Positions 23,776 to 33,084 of a DNA stretch of 38,298 bases are shown one piece after another. The DNA is from Akkermansia sp. (GTDB taxonomy: Bacteria; Verrucomicrobiota; Verrucomicrobiia; Verrucomicrobiales; Akkermansiaceae), in contig JAFUQZ010000059.1 of NCBI GenBank assembly GCA_017472085.1, forward strand, positions 1 to 38,298, given 5' to 3'. A model generated the notes under the pieces. It did no database searches and had not been told where the DNA came from. It saw only the letters and a list, made by a program, of their open reading frames with translations. Positions within the stretch are counted from its first letter, which is position 1, and each line of letters begins with the position of its first letter. The position numbers and the translations under genes are program-made.

Positions 23776-23804
23776 ATTCTAGCACATTTTCAAGCTATCT
23801 TCAA
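23776..23804 (-). promoter_or_regulatory. Promoter of the tal-galE unit
   Basis: Minus strand TTGAAG (23804-23799), 17-nt spacer, TAGAAT (23781-23776). Confidence 0.55.
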
Positions 23805-23887
23805 GCCCTCTTCAGAACAAACGCATTGGAGTAGTGTCATGCGCAGTTCTGTCACGCATATTTACCGTAGAAACCAGGTGAATGCGC

Positions 23888-23915
23888 TTGACGATACTCA
23901 GAATTTGGATAAAAT
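23888..23915 (+). promoter_or_regulatory. glf promoter
   Basis: TTGACG (23888-23893), 16-nt spacer, TAAAAT (23910-23915). The leader is about 24 nt. It is divergent from the tal promoter about 85 bp away. Confidence 0.62.
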
Positions 23916-23945
23916 GGGGAAGACAGTAACAGACCTTAACAGGAC

Positions 23946-25088
23946 ATGGAAAAGTACGATTATCTTGTAGTCGGCTCCGGGTTGTTCGGAGCGGTGTTTG
24001 CGCATCTGTCCACGAAGGCGGGGAAGAAGTGTCTGGTCATTGACAAGCGCCCGCAGTTGGGCGGCAACATCTATTGTGAAGAGCAGCACGGAATCAACGT
24101 ACACAAGTATGGTGCACACATTTTCCACACGTCCAACAGGCAGGTGTGGGACTTTGTGAATGCGCTCGTCCCCTTCAACCGCTACACGAACAGCCCGGTA
24201 GCAGAATATGAGGGCAAACGCTACAACCTGCCCTTCAACATGAACACCTTCTACCAGATGTGGGGAGTAACCACCCCTGCGGAGGCTCAGGCCAGAATTG
24301 AGGAGCAGAAGCGAGAGGTGGCAGAATCCATGGCGGCCCAGGGCATCACGGAGCCCCGCAATCTGGAGGAGCAGGCACTACTGCTCATTGGGCGCGATAT
24401 CTACGAAAAACTCATCAAGAGCTACACGGAGAAGCAGTGGGGGCGTGCCTGTACCGAGCTTCCCGCGTTCATCATCCGCCGACTGCCTGTGCGTTTTGTA
24501 TACGACAACAATTATTTCAACGATGCTTATCAGGGAATCCCCATCGGTGGTTACAACAAACTGACAGAAGCTCTGCTGGCGGGAATAGAATGCCGCACCG
24601 GTGAAGATTTCTTTGCCCGCCGCGAGTATTGGGAATCCATGGCAGAAAAGCTCGTTTTCTCCGGCAAGATTGACGAGTTCTACGATTATCGCTTCGGTCA
24701 GCTGGAATACCGAACCGTGCGTTTTGAGGAAGAAACCATCGACACACCGAATTATCAGGGGTGCGCAGTAGTGAATTATACGGAGAAGAAGGTGCCCTAT
24801 ACCCGCATCATTGAACACAAGCATTTCGAGGACTTCGGCGAGGCCGTCTACAGCAAACCGAAAACGGTGATTTCCCGCGAATACTCCACCGAATGGACTC
24901 CTGGCAGCGAGCCGTTCTACCCGGTGAACGATGAGCGCAACAGCGCACTCTATGCCCGGTATAAAGAATTGGCAGATAGTGAAAGCAATGTTATCTTCGG
25001 CGGACGTCTGGCAGAATATAAGTACTACGATATGGCGCCGGTCATTGAGCGGGTGCTTAACCACCCGGAGGTGCTGAGCTGGAAATGA
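23946..25088 (+). CDS. glf: UDP-galactopyranose mutase
   Basis: A 380-residue FAD flavoenzyme that converts UDP-galactopyranose into UDP-galactofuranose, the donor for galactofuranose in surface glycans. The FAD-binding start is YDYLVVGSGLFGAVFAHLS with CLVIDKRPQLGGN (about 30-42). Family motifs follow: KYGAHIFHTSN with the substrate-contact histidines, FNRYTNSPVAEYEGKRYNLPFNMNT, SYTEKQWGRA, RLPVRFVYDNNYFND, and the C-terminal VIFGGRLAEYKYYDMAPVIERVL. The residues that normally bind FAD and the uridine are in place. It is monocistronic with its own promoter. GalE nearby supplies the substrate, so this locus probably supports a galactofuranose-containing surface polymer, although no galactofuranosyltransferase is in the window. 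Confidence 0.96.
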   Translation: MEKYDYLVVGSGLFGAVFAHLSTKAGKKCLVIDKRPQLGGNIYCEEQHGINVHKYGAHIFHTSNRQVWDFVNALVPFNRYTNSPVAEYEGKRYNLPFNMNTFYQMWGVTTPAEAQARIEEQKREVAESMAAQGITEPRNLEEQALLLIGRDIYEKLIKSYTEKQWGRACTELPAFIIRRLPVRFVYDNNYFNDAYQGIPIGGYNKLTEALLAGIECRTGEDFFARREYWESMAEKLVFSGKIDEFYDYRFGQLEYRTVRFEEETIDTPNYQGCAVVNYTEKKVPYTRIIEHKHFEDFGEAVYSKPKTVISREYSTEWTPGSEPFYPVNDERNSALYARYKELADSESNVIFGGRLAEYKYYDMAPVIERVLNHPEVLSWK

Positions 25089-25169
25089 TTCCTCCGATTG
25101 CCTCTCAGCATGCGGCGGGTTCCCGCTCGAAACCGCCGCAGGAAAGGCTGAACAGGCAGAGATTAGGCA

Positions 25170-25198
25170 TTGAACGGTCTGCTCTCTCGTGTTACAAT
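25170..25198 (+). promoter_or_regulatory. Promoter of the small membrane protein gene, predicted leaderless
   Basis: TTGAAC (25170-25175), 17-nt spacer, TACAAT (25193-25198). The ATG at 25206 begins 7 nt after the -10, so transcription should start at the start codon. Confidence 0.6.
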
Positions 25199-25205
25199 AC
25201 GCCTG

Positions 25206-25475
25206 ATGACAACCGAATCCTCTTTGCCGCCCGTTCCTCCGGCTCGCCCGGAAATGCCGCCCATGAGCAATGCGCTGGCCATCTGGGCCATCATTCTCAC
25301 CTTTACCGGCTGCTGCACACTGCTGGGGCTCATTCTTGGCATCATTGGCATCTGTAAGTACCCGGCCGGCAGTCCCGGGCGTACGCTGAGCATCATTGCC
25401 ACGGTGCTTTCCATCCTCTTTTCAAGTGGTGGGGTGCTGTTTCAGGATTCCGTGATGCGTTGCATGCAACCCTGA
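25206..25475 (+). CDS. Small DUF4190-like membrane protein
   Basis: 89 residues. A proline-rich N-terminal tail (MTTESSLPPVPPARPEMPP) is followed by two membrane helices, ALAIWAIILTFTGCCTLLGLILGIIGI and LSIIATVLSILFSSGGVLF, joined by a short loop with KYPAGSPGR. The pattern (SNALA-x-W-A-I, two helices with GIIGI) is that of DUF4190-type proteins, whose function is unknown. Internal ATG codons at residues 17 and 20 are alternative starts, but the promoter position favours 25206. It is convergent with the giant PEP-CTERM protein gene. Confidence 0.65.
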   Translation: MTTESSLPPVPPARPEMPPMSNALAIWAIILTFTGCCTLLGLILGIIGICKYPAGSPGRTLSIIATVLSILFSSGGVLFQDSVMRCMQP

Positions 25476-25511
25476 ACAACGACGTGGAAATCGGAGTTGT
25501 CGGGGGAAGAT

Positions 25512-25707
25512 GTGCGGGCAATGCCCGCACACGAAATTGCCCTGACGGGCAGTGAAATTCTCACCTGCGGCTCGAGCGAAATTATCCACTACGTGGATAG
25601 CGAAATTACCGCCGGGACGGCGGTAGTGATAAAGAATGGCAGCCCGCAGGGCTGCGGGATTCTATCACCCTGGGAGGGCGTAGGCTTGTCGTACAGCAAT
25701 TTCGCTC
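25512..25707. repeat. Array of hairpins separated by GAAATT words
   Basis: GAAATT occurs at 25533, 25554, 25578 and 25602, with a degenerate GATAAA at 25628, so the period is 21-26 nt. Most intervals hold a self-complementary sequence: TGCCC/GGGCA (25538-25551), TATCCAC/GTGGATA (25583-25599) and TACCGCC/GGCGGTA (25607-25625). A longer interrupted hairpin follows (GTGAT.../...ATCAC at 25626-25668, inner stem CAGCCC/GGGCTG). Before the first word is a 9-bp hairpin (25511-25531). GAGCGAAATT (25574-25583) is exactly inverted at 25698-25707. Arm sequences differ between units but stay complementary. No ORF is convincing. It could be a structured RNA or a REP-like DNA element. Confidence 0.6.
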
Positions 25708-25726
25708 GGCGTAAATGGAACGTCAT

Positions 25727-25772
25727 AAAGCATATCGCGCTGACCTCCAAAGAGGTCAGCGCGATATGCTTT
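25727..25772. terminator. Very strong bidirectional terminator with a 21-bp perfect stem
   Basis: Positions 25727-25747 are exactly complementary to 25752-25772 around the 4-nt loop CAAA. The core contains CATATCGCGC and GCGCGATATG. The ends are AAA and TTT on both strands. It lies 13 nt past the stop of the leftward PEP-CTERM gene and would also stop transcripts from the rightward side. Confidence 0.85.
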
Positions 25773-25785
25773 GCACAGGACGGTT

Positions 25786-28700
25786 TTATTTCCGGCGACG
25801 GCGAGCGGCCAGAGCAGCCAGCGCCAGCAGGCTCAGCGTCGTTGTGGTCGGTTCCGGTACGGCGGCCATGGTGATGGACAGCGTGGCACCATCTGCAGCA
25901 TTTTCTCCCATCGTGTAGGTCAGCTGATAGTTGGAACCGATATTCTTGAAGTAGGTGGAGGCCAGGATGCTGCTGTCGGCATCGGACACTTCCTGATACT
26001 CGGTATCGGAGGTAGCCAGACGCAGGGAATCTACTCCGGTGAAGAGTACCTGGCTTCCACCGACAGAGAGTTTGCTCACACGTTCCATTGTGGCATCATC
26101 CAGGGTCAACCCCTTCTGGAGAGACAGCGTGCTGCCAAGCGCTACCCCGCCCTCTGCCACACTCAGCGTGGAGCCGGAGGCCAGGGTCAGGTTGGCATTC
26201 AGCTTTGCTCCGCTGCCGAAGCGAGCCGCGCCACGCACCGTAATGTCTGCTTCCTGCGCTTCCACCTGCTCCGTGCCGGTATAGGCGGCAAGCTCGCATG
26301 TATCACCCACCACAAGCTCGTTGAGATTCAGCCCGGCAGCGGCCTGCAACACAGACAAATCACCCGCAGAGGCATAAGCACCCGCCAGCTCATTGGCAGC
26401 GTTATTCACCGTCAACTTGCCGCTGCCTGCATTCTCTATGCCGGAGTTGTCCAGCAGGTTGTTGACCTCTGTTTCAGTATCCGATGCCACACTCAAATGA
26501 CCATTCGTCAGCTTGTAGGAAGCAGAGCCCAGCGAATAAGCCTCCCCGCTTGCTGTGGTTCCCAGAGTAGCCTTGCTCTGTCCCTTGCCGGCGGTGAAAG
26601 TGGTCAATTCACCCACCTTCAGCGATGAACCTTGAGAAAGATTGACGTGTGTGCCGGTCTGCACCAGGCTATCCACCTCTGCCGCAGCGTTGATGTACAC
26701 ATTACCTTTGCCAACGGTCAGCGTGCCAATCTTCGTTGCAGAATCAAAGTGAACCTGCGTGTCATTGTTGGTCTGGGTGAAAGCCCCCAGCTCTACTCCT
26801 CCCTTAAAATGTACCACTCCGGCGCCGCGGCTGTCATAGGTGGCTGAGGCGCCGCTGACCTTTCCGGCGAGCGTGGTATCGGAGTTTCTATTGGCATGAA
26901 TCTGTGACGTTCCCTCCAGCTCCAGGTCAAAATCCTTCGTTGCCGTGCTGTTCCCATCAAACTGCGCATTTACACCGCCTGCCAGATGCAGCGTCTTGCC
27001 TACCTCTGCCCCGGTCAGGGAAAGATTGCCTGCGGTCACATACGTATCGCCTGCAAACTCCTCGCCGAGGTTCAGCTTGTTGGAGTAACCGTCACTACCC
27101 CCGGTCATCTTCAGGCTCACCGCTCCTTCACCATAGTGGTTGGGAGAGACTCTGCCCTTCGTTTCAGCTGTATACTGCAACTCTGCCCCCGCCGCCACCG
27201 TGATGGAGGCAGAATCATTCATGGCGGTCGATGCTGTCTGCAGCGTACCACTGGTCACCACCAGGTTTTCGAGGTCGCCCAGGTTCAGCGTTCCCGTTGT
27301 GCCGGAACCCCAATCCACCTCCAGCGTACCCGTGCCGCAGACTTCGCCCTGAAGCCATTGAGTGACGTTTGAGTTACCGGCGCTTTTCAGAATCAATCGT
27401 CCGTCATCAATCACCGTAGCCCCTGTAACATTGATACCGGAATGAAGAGTTGTTGTACCATCACCAACGATGGTAAGCTTTCCGACTTTAGCTACATACG
27501 CCTCAAGATTGCTATGGGATGTAAAGGAATAGTCCGCATCGGAATTAACGATGATTTCAGCTATCGTCTGCCAGTGTTTCACAGAAAGTGTACTGTTATG
27601 ACTTCCGGTATTATCGAAGACGACAATTGCATTTGAGGCAAGCTCTGTTCCAAGCGAATCCACATTGCTTTTATTCCAAGAGGTCGATTTACCTTCCCAC
27701 ACGCGCACATTATCTGCCATGCCGATTGTCATTTGCAGGCCGTCAGCATCCGTGCTCGCCGTGGCCGTGAAATAACCCAGATTATTGATGGTCACGCTGT
27801 CACTTGTCACCCCGCTCCAGTCGCCGGAGGCCAGGGTATAGGTGGTTCCGGCCGTCAGATTACGGTAGGAATCCAGGGTGACCGTCTGAGCACTCACCTC
27901 GGAGGCATAGCTCACGCTGCCGGTAACGGCCAGAGCAACGGCATCGGCAGAAAGGGCTTCACTCTCGAAGTTGAGTGAGCCTCCATTCAGCACGAGATTG
28001 CCGCCGATGCTGGCGGTCGTACCGGAGCTGCCGGCTTTGACATGAAGCGCTTGCCCGGCCCCCAGCTGCAGTTCAGACTTATTCAGCGTTGCACCGGTGT
28101 GAAGGTTAATATCACCGCCAATGGTAGCAGAGCCCAATCCCAGAGTACCCTGGGTCACCGTCACGTCACCTTTGATATCGGCTGTTGACAGATTCAGCGA
28201 GCCCTGATTAACCGTCACATTGGCAACCGTGGTCGTGCCGGTGAACTCCTGAGTACCCTCCCCGGTCTTCACCAGGCTCAGGCCGTTAGCGGCGGTATCG
28301 GAGCTGTTACCAAGCGTGCCGGAGTAGGTGTAGTTAGCGTTTGCCTCCACATCCACGGTAAGGGAGGCCGCACGAGTGGTGGCAGGGCGGTTTGTACCGC
28401 TCAGAGCAGCATCTGCCATGGAAGCCCCGGCGTACACGTAGCTGTGCTCATTCCCGGCCAGGCCCTTTATCCGGGCATTATCCGTGTTCACCGCCAGAGA
28501 GGCCACGGAGGTGGCACTCTTTCCTGTCAAATCGATGGTGGCGTTCTTTGCCACCGTATCAGACGCCAGTTCAATGAAAGCACCATGCGTACGGGCATCT
28601 TTTTCGAATTGACGATTCAACTCAATGGAGCCGGAGAAACCGCCATCCCCCTTCAGAATCAGGCGAGAGGTGGTTTCGTGAGTGGTGGTGGAGTTCCATT

Positions 28701-29934
28701 CAATTTCACCGGAGCCACTCAGGGAATCAATATTCCACACCGTGCTCCAGCTTGCTTCTGTCATGGTCAGCTTACCGCCGCCGATATTGAGGTGCTGAAT
28801 ATTGCGCGCCATGGCATTGGCACTGCCGGCGGAATGCATGGTTACATCACCGCTCAGGTTCAATGAACCATTGATATCCATGGCACTCCCCCGCCCCAGG
28901 TTCAGCGTACCCCCATTCATGGACAGGGAGGTGTTGGTGCCGCCAGTGGTCTCACCTTTCAGGGTTACCGTGCTGTTATCATTGAAAGCAATGCCTCTTC
29001 CCTCGTTCATCTCCAGGTTTCCGCCGAAAATGTAGGAGGTGGTATCTGCACCGCCCAGTACCAGGGTACAGTCCTCCGACAGACTGACATCTCCCCCCAT
29101 GGATACGGTGGTGGTTTTGTCACCACCCAGCGTAATACTGCTGCCGGCGCCCATGCTGACATCTCCGTTAAGCGTCACTCTCTTACTGTTGCTGCCCATG
29201 GCAAGGGTACTGCCCTGTCCCAGAACGGCCCCCCCCTGAACCACTATTGACTCATACGTCTTCGTCGTTTCATTGGCCAGATTGAACCGCGAGTTATCAC
29301 CCAAACTGACGTATCCGCGAAGAGTGACGTATGTGTGATTGGAGCTGATGAGGCGAGCTTCTCCGCTTGCCAGTGCTACATTGGCGTTCATGGCATGAGA
29401 TTTATTGTCCAGCGTGGTGCCGGAGGCCAGATAGATGATGGATTCATCCGCTAAGGCATTGTCAGAACCAATCTGCAGCGTGCCTTTGTCCACGTAGAAC
29501 TGCCTCATGGTATTATTTCCTCCCAGAACAAGCGTATTACCGCCGGTCTTGCGTACTGTATCCATGGTCAGCGTGGCCGTTGAACTCAAATTCCCGGCAG
29601 AAGTATCAAACACGAGCGCGCCCGTACCCACGGAATCAGCCAGCACACCGCCATTGTCACTCAAACTCTGATTCACCGTCAGCTGATAGCCGGCGACATC
29701 CAGAGTACCGCCCTTTTTCACGGCGATGGTACCGGTCGCAGTCATGTCGCGACCAAGCGCGAGGGTCATCTCGCCGGTTCCGTCATTGTTTTTGTGTCCC
29801 TGCACCGTGATATTGCCGCTGAACGAATCGTTACCGGCCAGCACAACCGTTCCCCCGGTCATACCCTGGGCATCAGCCACAAGGTGATGACCATCGGACA
29901 AGGCAGACTGCACCGTGAGAGTTCCGCCATTCAC
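25786..29934 (-). pseudogene. C-terminal part of the split S6/PEP-CTERM surface protein (separate frame)
   Basis: The 1382-residue frame can start only at a GTG (29934-29932) that overlaps the stop of the upstream frame (GTGA). It has no signal peptide. The whole length is beta-strand repeats rich in Gly, Thr, Ser and Asn (for example TLTMDTVRKTGGNTLVLGG and LSLVKTGEGTQEFTGTT), as in autotransporter passengers. It ends in a PEP-CTERM signal: VPEP, a hydrophobic helix, then RRRRK. There is no beta-barrel. Alone it could not be exported; joined to the upstream frame it makes a coherent protein of about 2420 residues. I therefore treat it as the second half of one gene broken by a one-base shift. 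Translation restart on the GTGA overlap, a programmed slip, or a sequencing error are alternatives. Confidence 0.72.
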
Positions 29935-32900
29935 AGCCCCAGGCGGTAGTCCGCGCCGTCAGCCACCGTGATAGAGCCGGCGAGGTTCACCTGCCCCATC
30001 GCACCGAGAGCCAGGTTGCTGTGATTCGACATATCGATGTCATCGGAAGCAAAGTTGTCTGCTATCAGCAAACCGGAGGAGTTTGTACCCAGATTGCTGG
30101 CAATGGACGCAGCCGACTGAGCGGCAAAGGAATTGCAGTACAGCAAATCAACTTTAGCCCCGCCCAGCGTACCGTCCAGCGCGTTGAGCACCACCCCGGT
30201 ACCGGCAAATGTAATGGAGCCGGAGAAGCTGTTCTGCGTGTTGGTCAGGGTCACCACGCCCGTGGAATTTTCCGTGGCACCCAGCACCAGGTCATTGTCG
30301 CCGGTGAGCCTGAAGTTCACCACCAATTCACCACCGCCACCACCCAGACGCCAGGTGTTGCCATACGCGGTCAGCTCTTTATCCGTACCGAGAGTACCGT
30401 ACTGCACCTTCTCACCTATCTCAGCCCCCAGGAAGAGGCTGCCGTGGCCGCTCATATCCAGCTGTTGCTCTGTATCAGAGGACAGAGCAAGCGTGCCGGT
30501 GGAAGAGCCGTCCACCTGCTCCAGCAGCTCGCTTCCGCTCTCGCCATGGGAGGCAATCCAGGCATCTGCCCCAACCACCCACTTATTGTCGGAAGTGTCA
30601 CCGAGGGAGGTTGCCGTCTCCCCGATGAGACCGCCGCTGACCAGGTTCTTGGCACCAGTGAAGCCGGAGTTGTCCCCATCCAGCACAAAGATACCCCCGG
30701 ATGTTCCGGCGGTCACGCTCAGAGAACCGTTGCCGGAGATATTGCCCTCGTGGGTCGTGGTAGCCGTTGTTCCCTCGCTGAATTCCACCGCCATGCTGCC
30801 GTCCAGCTGAATATCACCCTTGTGGCCGTAATACGCAGCATATTGTGAGGTATCTTCCTCCTTCACACCGCCTTCCACGTATTCATAGCGGTTCTGAACA
30901 CTCTCCCGCATGGTGTAGGTGGCTCCGGATTCCACCGTCACTTTGCCGGAAAGGCGCGCATGGCTGCCCAGCTCAAACTCTGCGCCGCTCTTCACGGTCA
31001 CATTCATGGCGGCATCTGCATAGTGCCAGTCATTCGCCCGCTCCAGACGAGCAGCGATCTGACCGGTGGCAGAGCCCATGCCATGTACTGTGTTGGTACC
31101 GACCAGCAACACCGTGCCGCTGCTCACCGTCAGTCCGCTGGCGCTGTTGTTGCTCAGGTCAGTATGTATGCTGTGAAGCGTCCAGGTGCTGCCGGCACCG
31201 CCCTGATAATCGATGACCAGAGCGCCTTCCTTTGTATCCCGGAAAGAGCCGAGATACGTTGTATCACCACTCTGTTTATAGGTAAGCCTGGATGTACCGG
31301 CTTCGTTGGTAATGAGGGCCTCCTCTGTGAGCGCGTTGATGGAGAATCCATCGGCGGCGACATTCTCGTTGGTGGTATACCAATCCATACTGTTACCGTT
31401 CATGTCCAGCGTACCGCCACCGGTGCCGAAGGTGAAATCGCGGGCAATCTGCTTCACATCCGCAATCTGCACCGTGGCCCCCGTATTGACCAGCACGTTG
31501 TAGGCAGCATAGCCATCTTTCTGCTGCAGATAGGTTGTGCCGGAACCACCCACATTGAGCAGAGCATTCGTATCTCCCGTTCCGTCAATATAGAGGTCAC
31601 CTGCACCGGTTCTGCGCCACTCGGTCATGCGCGTGTCGGCATTTCGCAGCTGCAGGTGCACTTCTGCGCCCTCATTGATGACATAGCCGGCGTGGTCAAA
31701 CTGATTATTTTCCGAGCCCTCAGAGGAAATGGTAAACTTGCCGTTGTTAAACTCCGCATAGCCGGCACCCAAATCCACGGTATCTTTCAGTACAATGCTG
31801 TTTACCGAACCGACGGCGGCATCAAATACCAGGTTTTCCGTGTAGAAGAGGTCGGCAACCCCCACCTGCAGGCGGTCATTGTCATAGGCGTACCAGGTCT
31901 GCGTATCTTTCAAATCAGACAAATCCTTCCAGGTGTTCACCCCGGTTTGGACACCATTGTACGAGGCAAGGACATTCCCATCCGCATCCGTCACATCGCC
32001 GGAGTAAAGCGTCGTACTGTAATTGCCGGAGGTCACCGTTTCACCCTGCGTCGCAACGGCGTTCAGATAGACTGTCGTCACGGTTGACATGTCAACACGC
32101 TCATTGAGAGATTCCATCGTCTCGAGCGTCCATGCCGTATTGCCGGCCGTCCAGTTCTTGGAGGGAGTGTTGATGCCTTCCTGCGCCCCGAGGTACTCAT
32201 ACTGCTTCGTTGTCTTGTTGTAAATGTATACGGGGCTGCCCGAATCGCCTTCTCGCGCGGCATTGGGCAGAGGATGAGTGTCGGAGGCGCCTTCTGAGGC
32301 AGTGCCATAGCCCAGCTCCTGCTGCACCACAAAACTGCCATGCGTGCCATACTTGATGACATTGGTCACCGACATGACACCGCCAATGATATAACTATAC
32401 GGCCCAGAAGAATTGATAACCTGGCCGTTCACCCAATCGCCCATGGCACCACCGCCGGAGTGGTAGACATAATCCCCCCACAGCTCACTTGCATCCGTAA
32501 TGGTGCTGACGGGATTCCAGATGACATCCGTCTGCACCTTACTCTGGCGCTGCAGCATGTAGTCATGCGAGTCGCCCCACATACCATCCGGGGCCACCAG
32601 GCGGAATCCCGTACCGCGAATATCAATGGCCTGGTAGTTCAAAGCATGCTCACTACCCACCACACGATCGCCGTATGAAGCACTGTTGCTGCTGTTGTGA
32701 GCAACAGTGGCAATCATGTTCGGTCCTATGGCCGCATCCGGGCCTCCGTCCACAGTAGCACTGAAGTTAATCATCCCCTGCTCATTGGAAATGATGTAGG
32801 GAGCCTGCCCGTCCGTATAAGGTATGGCAATACCGCCATCCGTCGTGCGAATATGCTCCAGCAAAGCATTAACCTGAGAGCCCACCACATAGCGTCCCTT

Positions 32901-33044
32901 ATTCTGACCGAAATCGGTATACGTCTGCAGCAGCACATCAGAGTGGCGGATACCGGCCTGTGCCGTGGAGCAGGCAAGAGTCATCGCCAGCGGCAACAAT
33001 GAAAGCAAACCTTTGCGAAGAGACAGGGGGAGGTGCAGTTTCAT
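29931..33044 (-). CDS. S6-like serine protease surface protein, N-terminal part (frame ends early)
   Basis: 1037 residues. The signal peptide (MKLHLPLSLRKGLLSLLPLAMTLACSTAQA, cut near residue 30, described here by its ends MKLHLP and AQA) leads into a peptidase S6-type domain at about 31-330. The chymotrypsin-like triad is visible as H116 (IATVAHN), D161 (SHDYMLQRQSKVQTDV, matching the Asp region of SPATE/IgA-protease proteins) and S268 (GDSGSP, 266-271). The rest is beta-strand-repeat passenger. The frame stops at TGA (29933-29931) in mid-repeat, after TVADGADYRLGL, with no barrel or anchor. One extra G in the GGGG run just before the stop would continue it into the downstream frame (RLGAVNGG). 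As it stands the product would be a secreted protease without an anchor. Confidence 0.82.
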   Translation of the reverse strand: MKLHLPLSLRKGLLSLLPLAMTLACSTAQAGIRHSDVLLQTYTDFGQNKGRYVVGSQVNALLEHIRTTDGGIAIPYTDGQAPYIISNEQGMINFSATVDGGPDAAIGPNMIATVAHNSSNSASYGDRVVGSEHALNYQAIDIRGTGFRLVAPDGMWGDSHDYMLQRQSKVQTDVIWNPVSTITDASELWGDYVYHSGGGAMGDWVNGQVINSSGPYSYIIGGVMSVTNVIKYGTHGSFVVQQELGYGTASEGASDTHPLPNAAREGDSGSPVYIYNKTTKQYEYLGAQEGINTPSKNWTAGNTAWTLETMESLNERVDMSTVTTVYLNAVATQGETVTSGNYSTTLYSGDVTDADGNVLASYNGVQTGVNTWKDLSDLKDTQTWYAYDNDRLQVGVADLFYTENLVFDAAVGSVNSIVLKDTVDLGAGYAEFNNGKFTISSEGSENNQFDHAGYVINEGAEVHLQLRNADTRMTEWRRTGAGDLYIDGTGDTNALLNVGGSGTTYLQQKDGYAAYNVLVNTGATVQIADVKQIARDFTFGTGGGTLDMNGNSMDWYTTNENVAADGFSINALTEEALITNEAGTSRLTYKQSGDTTYLGSFRDTKEGALVIDYQGGAGSTWTLHSIHTDLSNNSASGLTVSSGTVLLVGTNTVHGMGSATGQIAARLERANDWHYADAAMNVTVKSGAEFELGSHARLSGKVTVESGATYTMRESVQNRYEYVEGGVKEEDTSQYAAYYGHKGDIQLDGSMAVEFSEGTTATTTHEGNISGNGSLSVTAGTSGGIFVLDGDNSGFTGAKNLVSGGLIGETATSLGDTSDNKWVVGADAWIASHGESGSELLEQVDGSSTGTLALSSDTEQQLDMSGHGSLFLGAEIGEKVQYGTLGTDKELTAYGNTWRLGGGGGELVVNFRLTGDNDLVLGATENSTGVVTLTNTQNSFSGSITFAGTGVVLNALDGTLGGAKVDLLYCNSFAAQSAASIASNLGTNSSGLLIADNFASDDIDMSNHSNLALGAMGQVNLAGSITVADGADYRLGL

Positions 33045-33055
33045 AATTGCCCGCC

Positions 33056-33084
33056 ATCATAGTCAAACAGGCCCTGCCTGTAAA
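33056..33084 (-). promoter_or_regulatory. Promoter of the S6/PEP-CTERM gene with a palindrome in the spacer
   Basis: Minus strand TTTACA (33084-33079), 17-nt spacer, TATGAT (33061-33056). ACAGGC (33067-33072) / GCCTGT (33076-33081) form an inverted repeat between the boxes and touching the -35. The ATG at 33044 is 11 nt from the -10. The rest of 33085-33306 shows no credible gene. Confidence 0.6.

Noticed and set aside
25512..25707. CRISPR array
   Set aside because: The constant word is only 6-8 bp, the spacers are self-complementary hairpins, and no cas genes are nearby.
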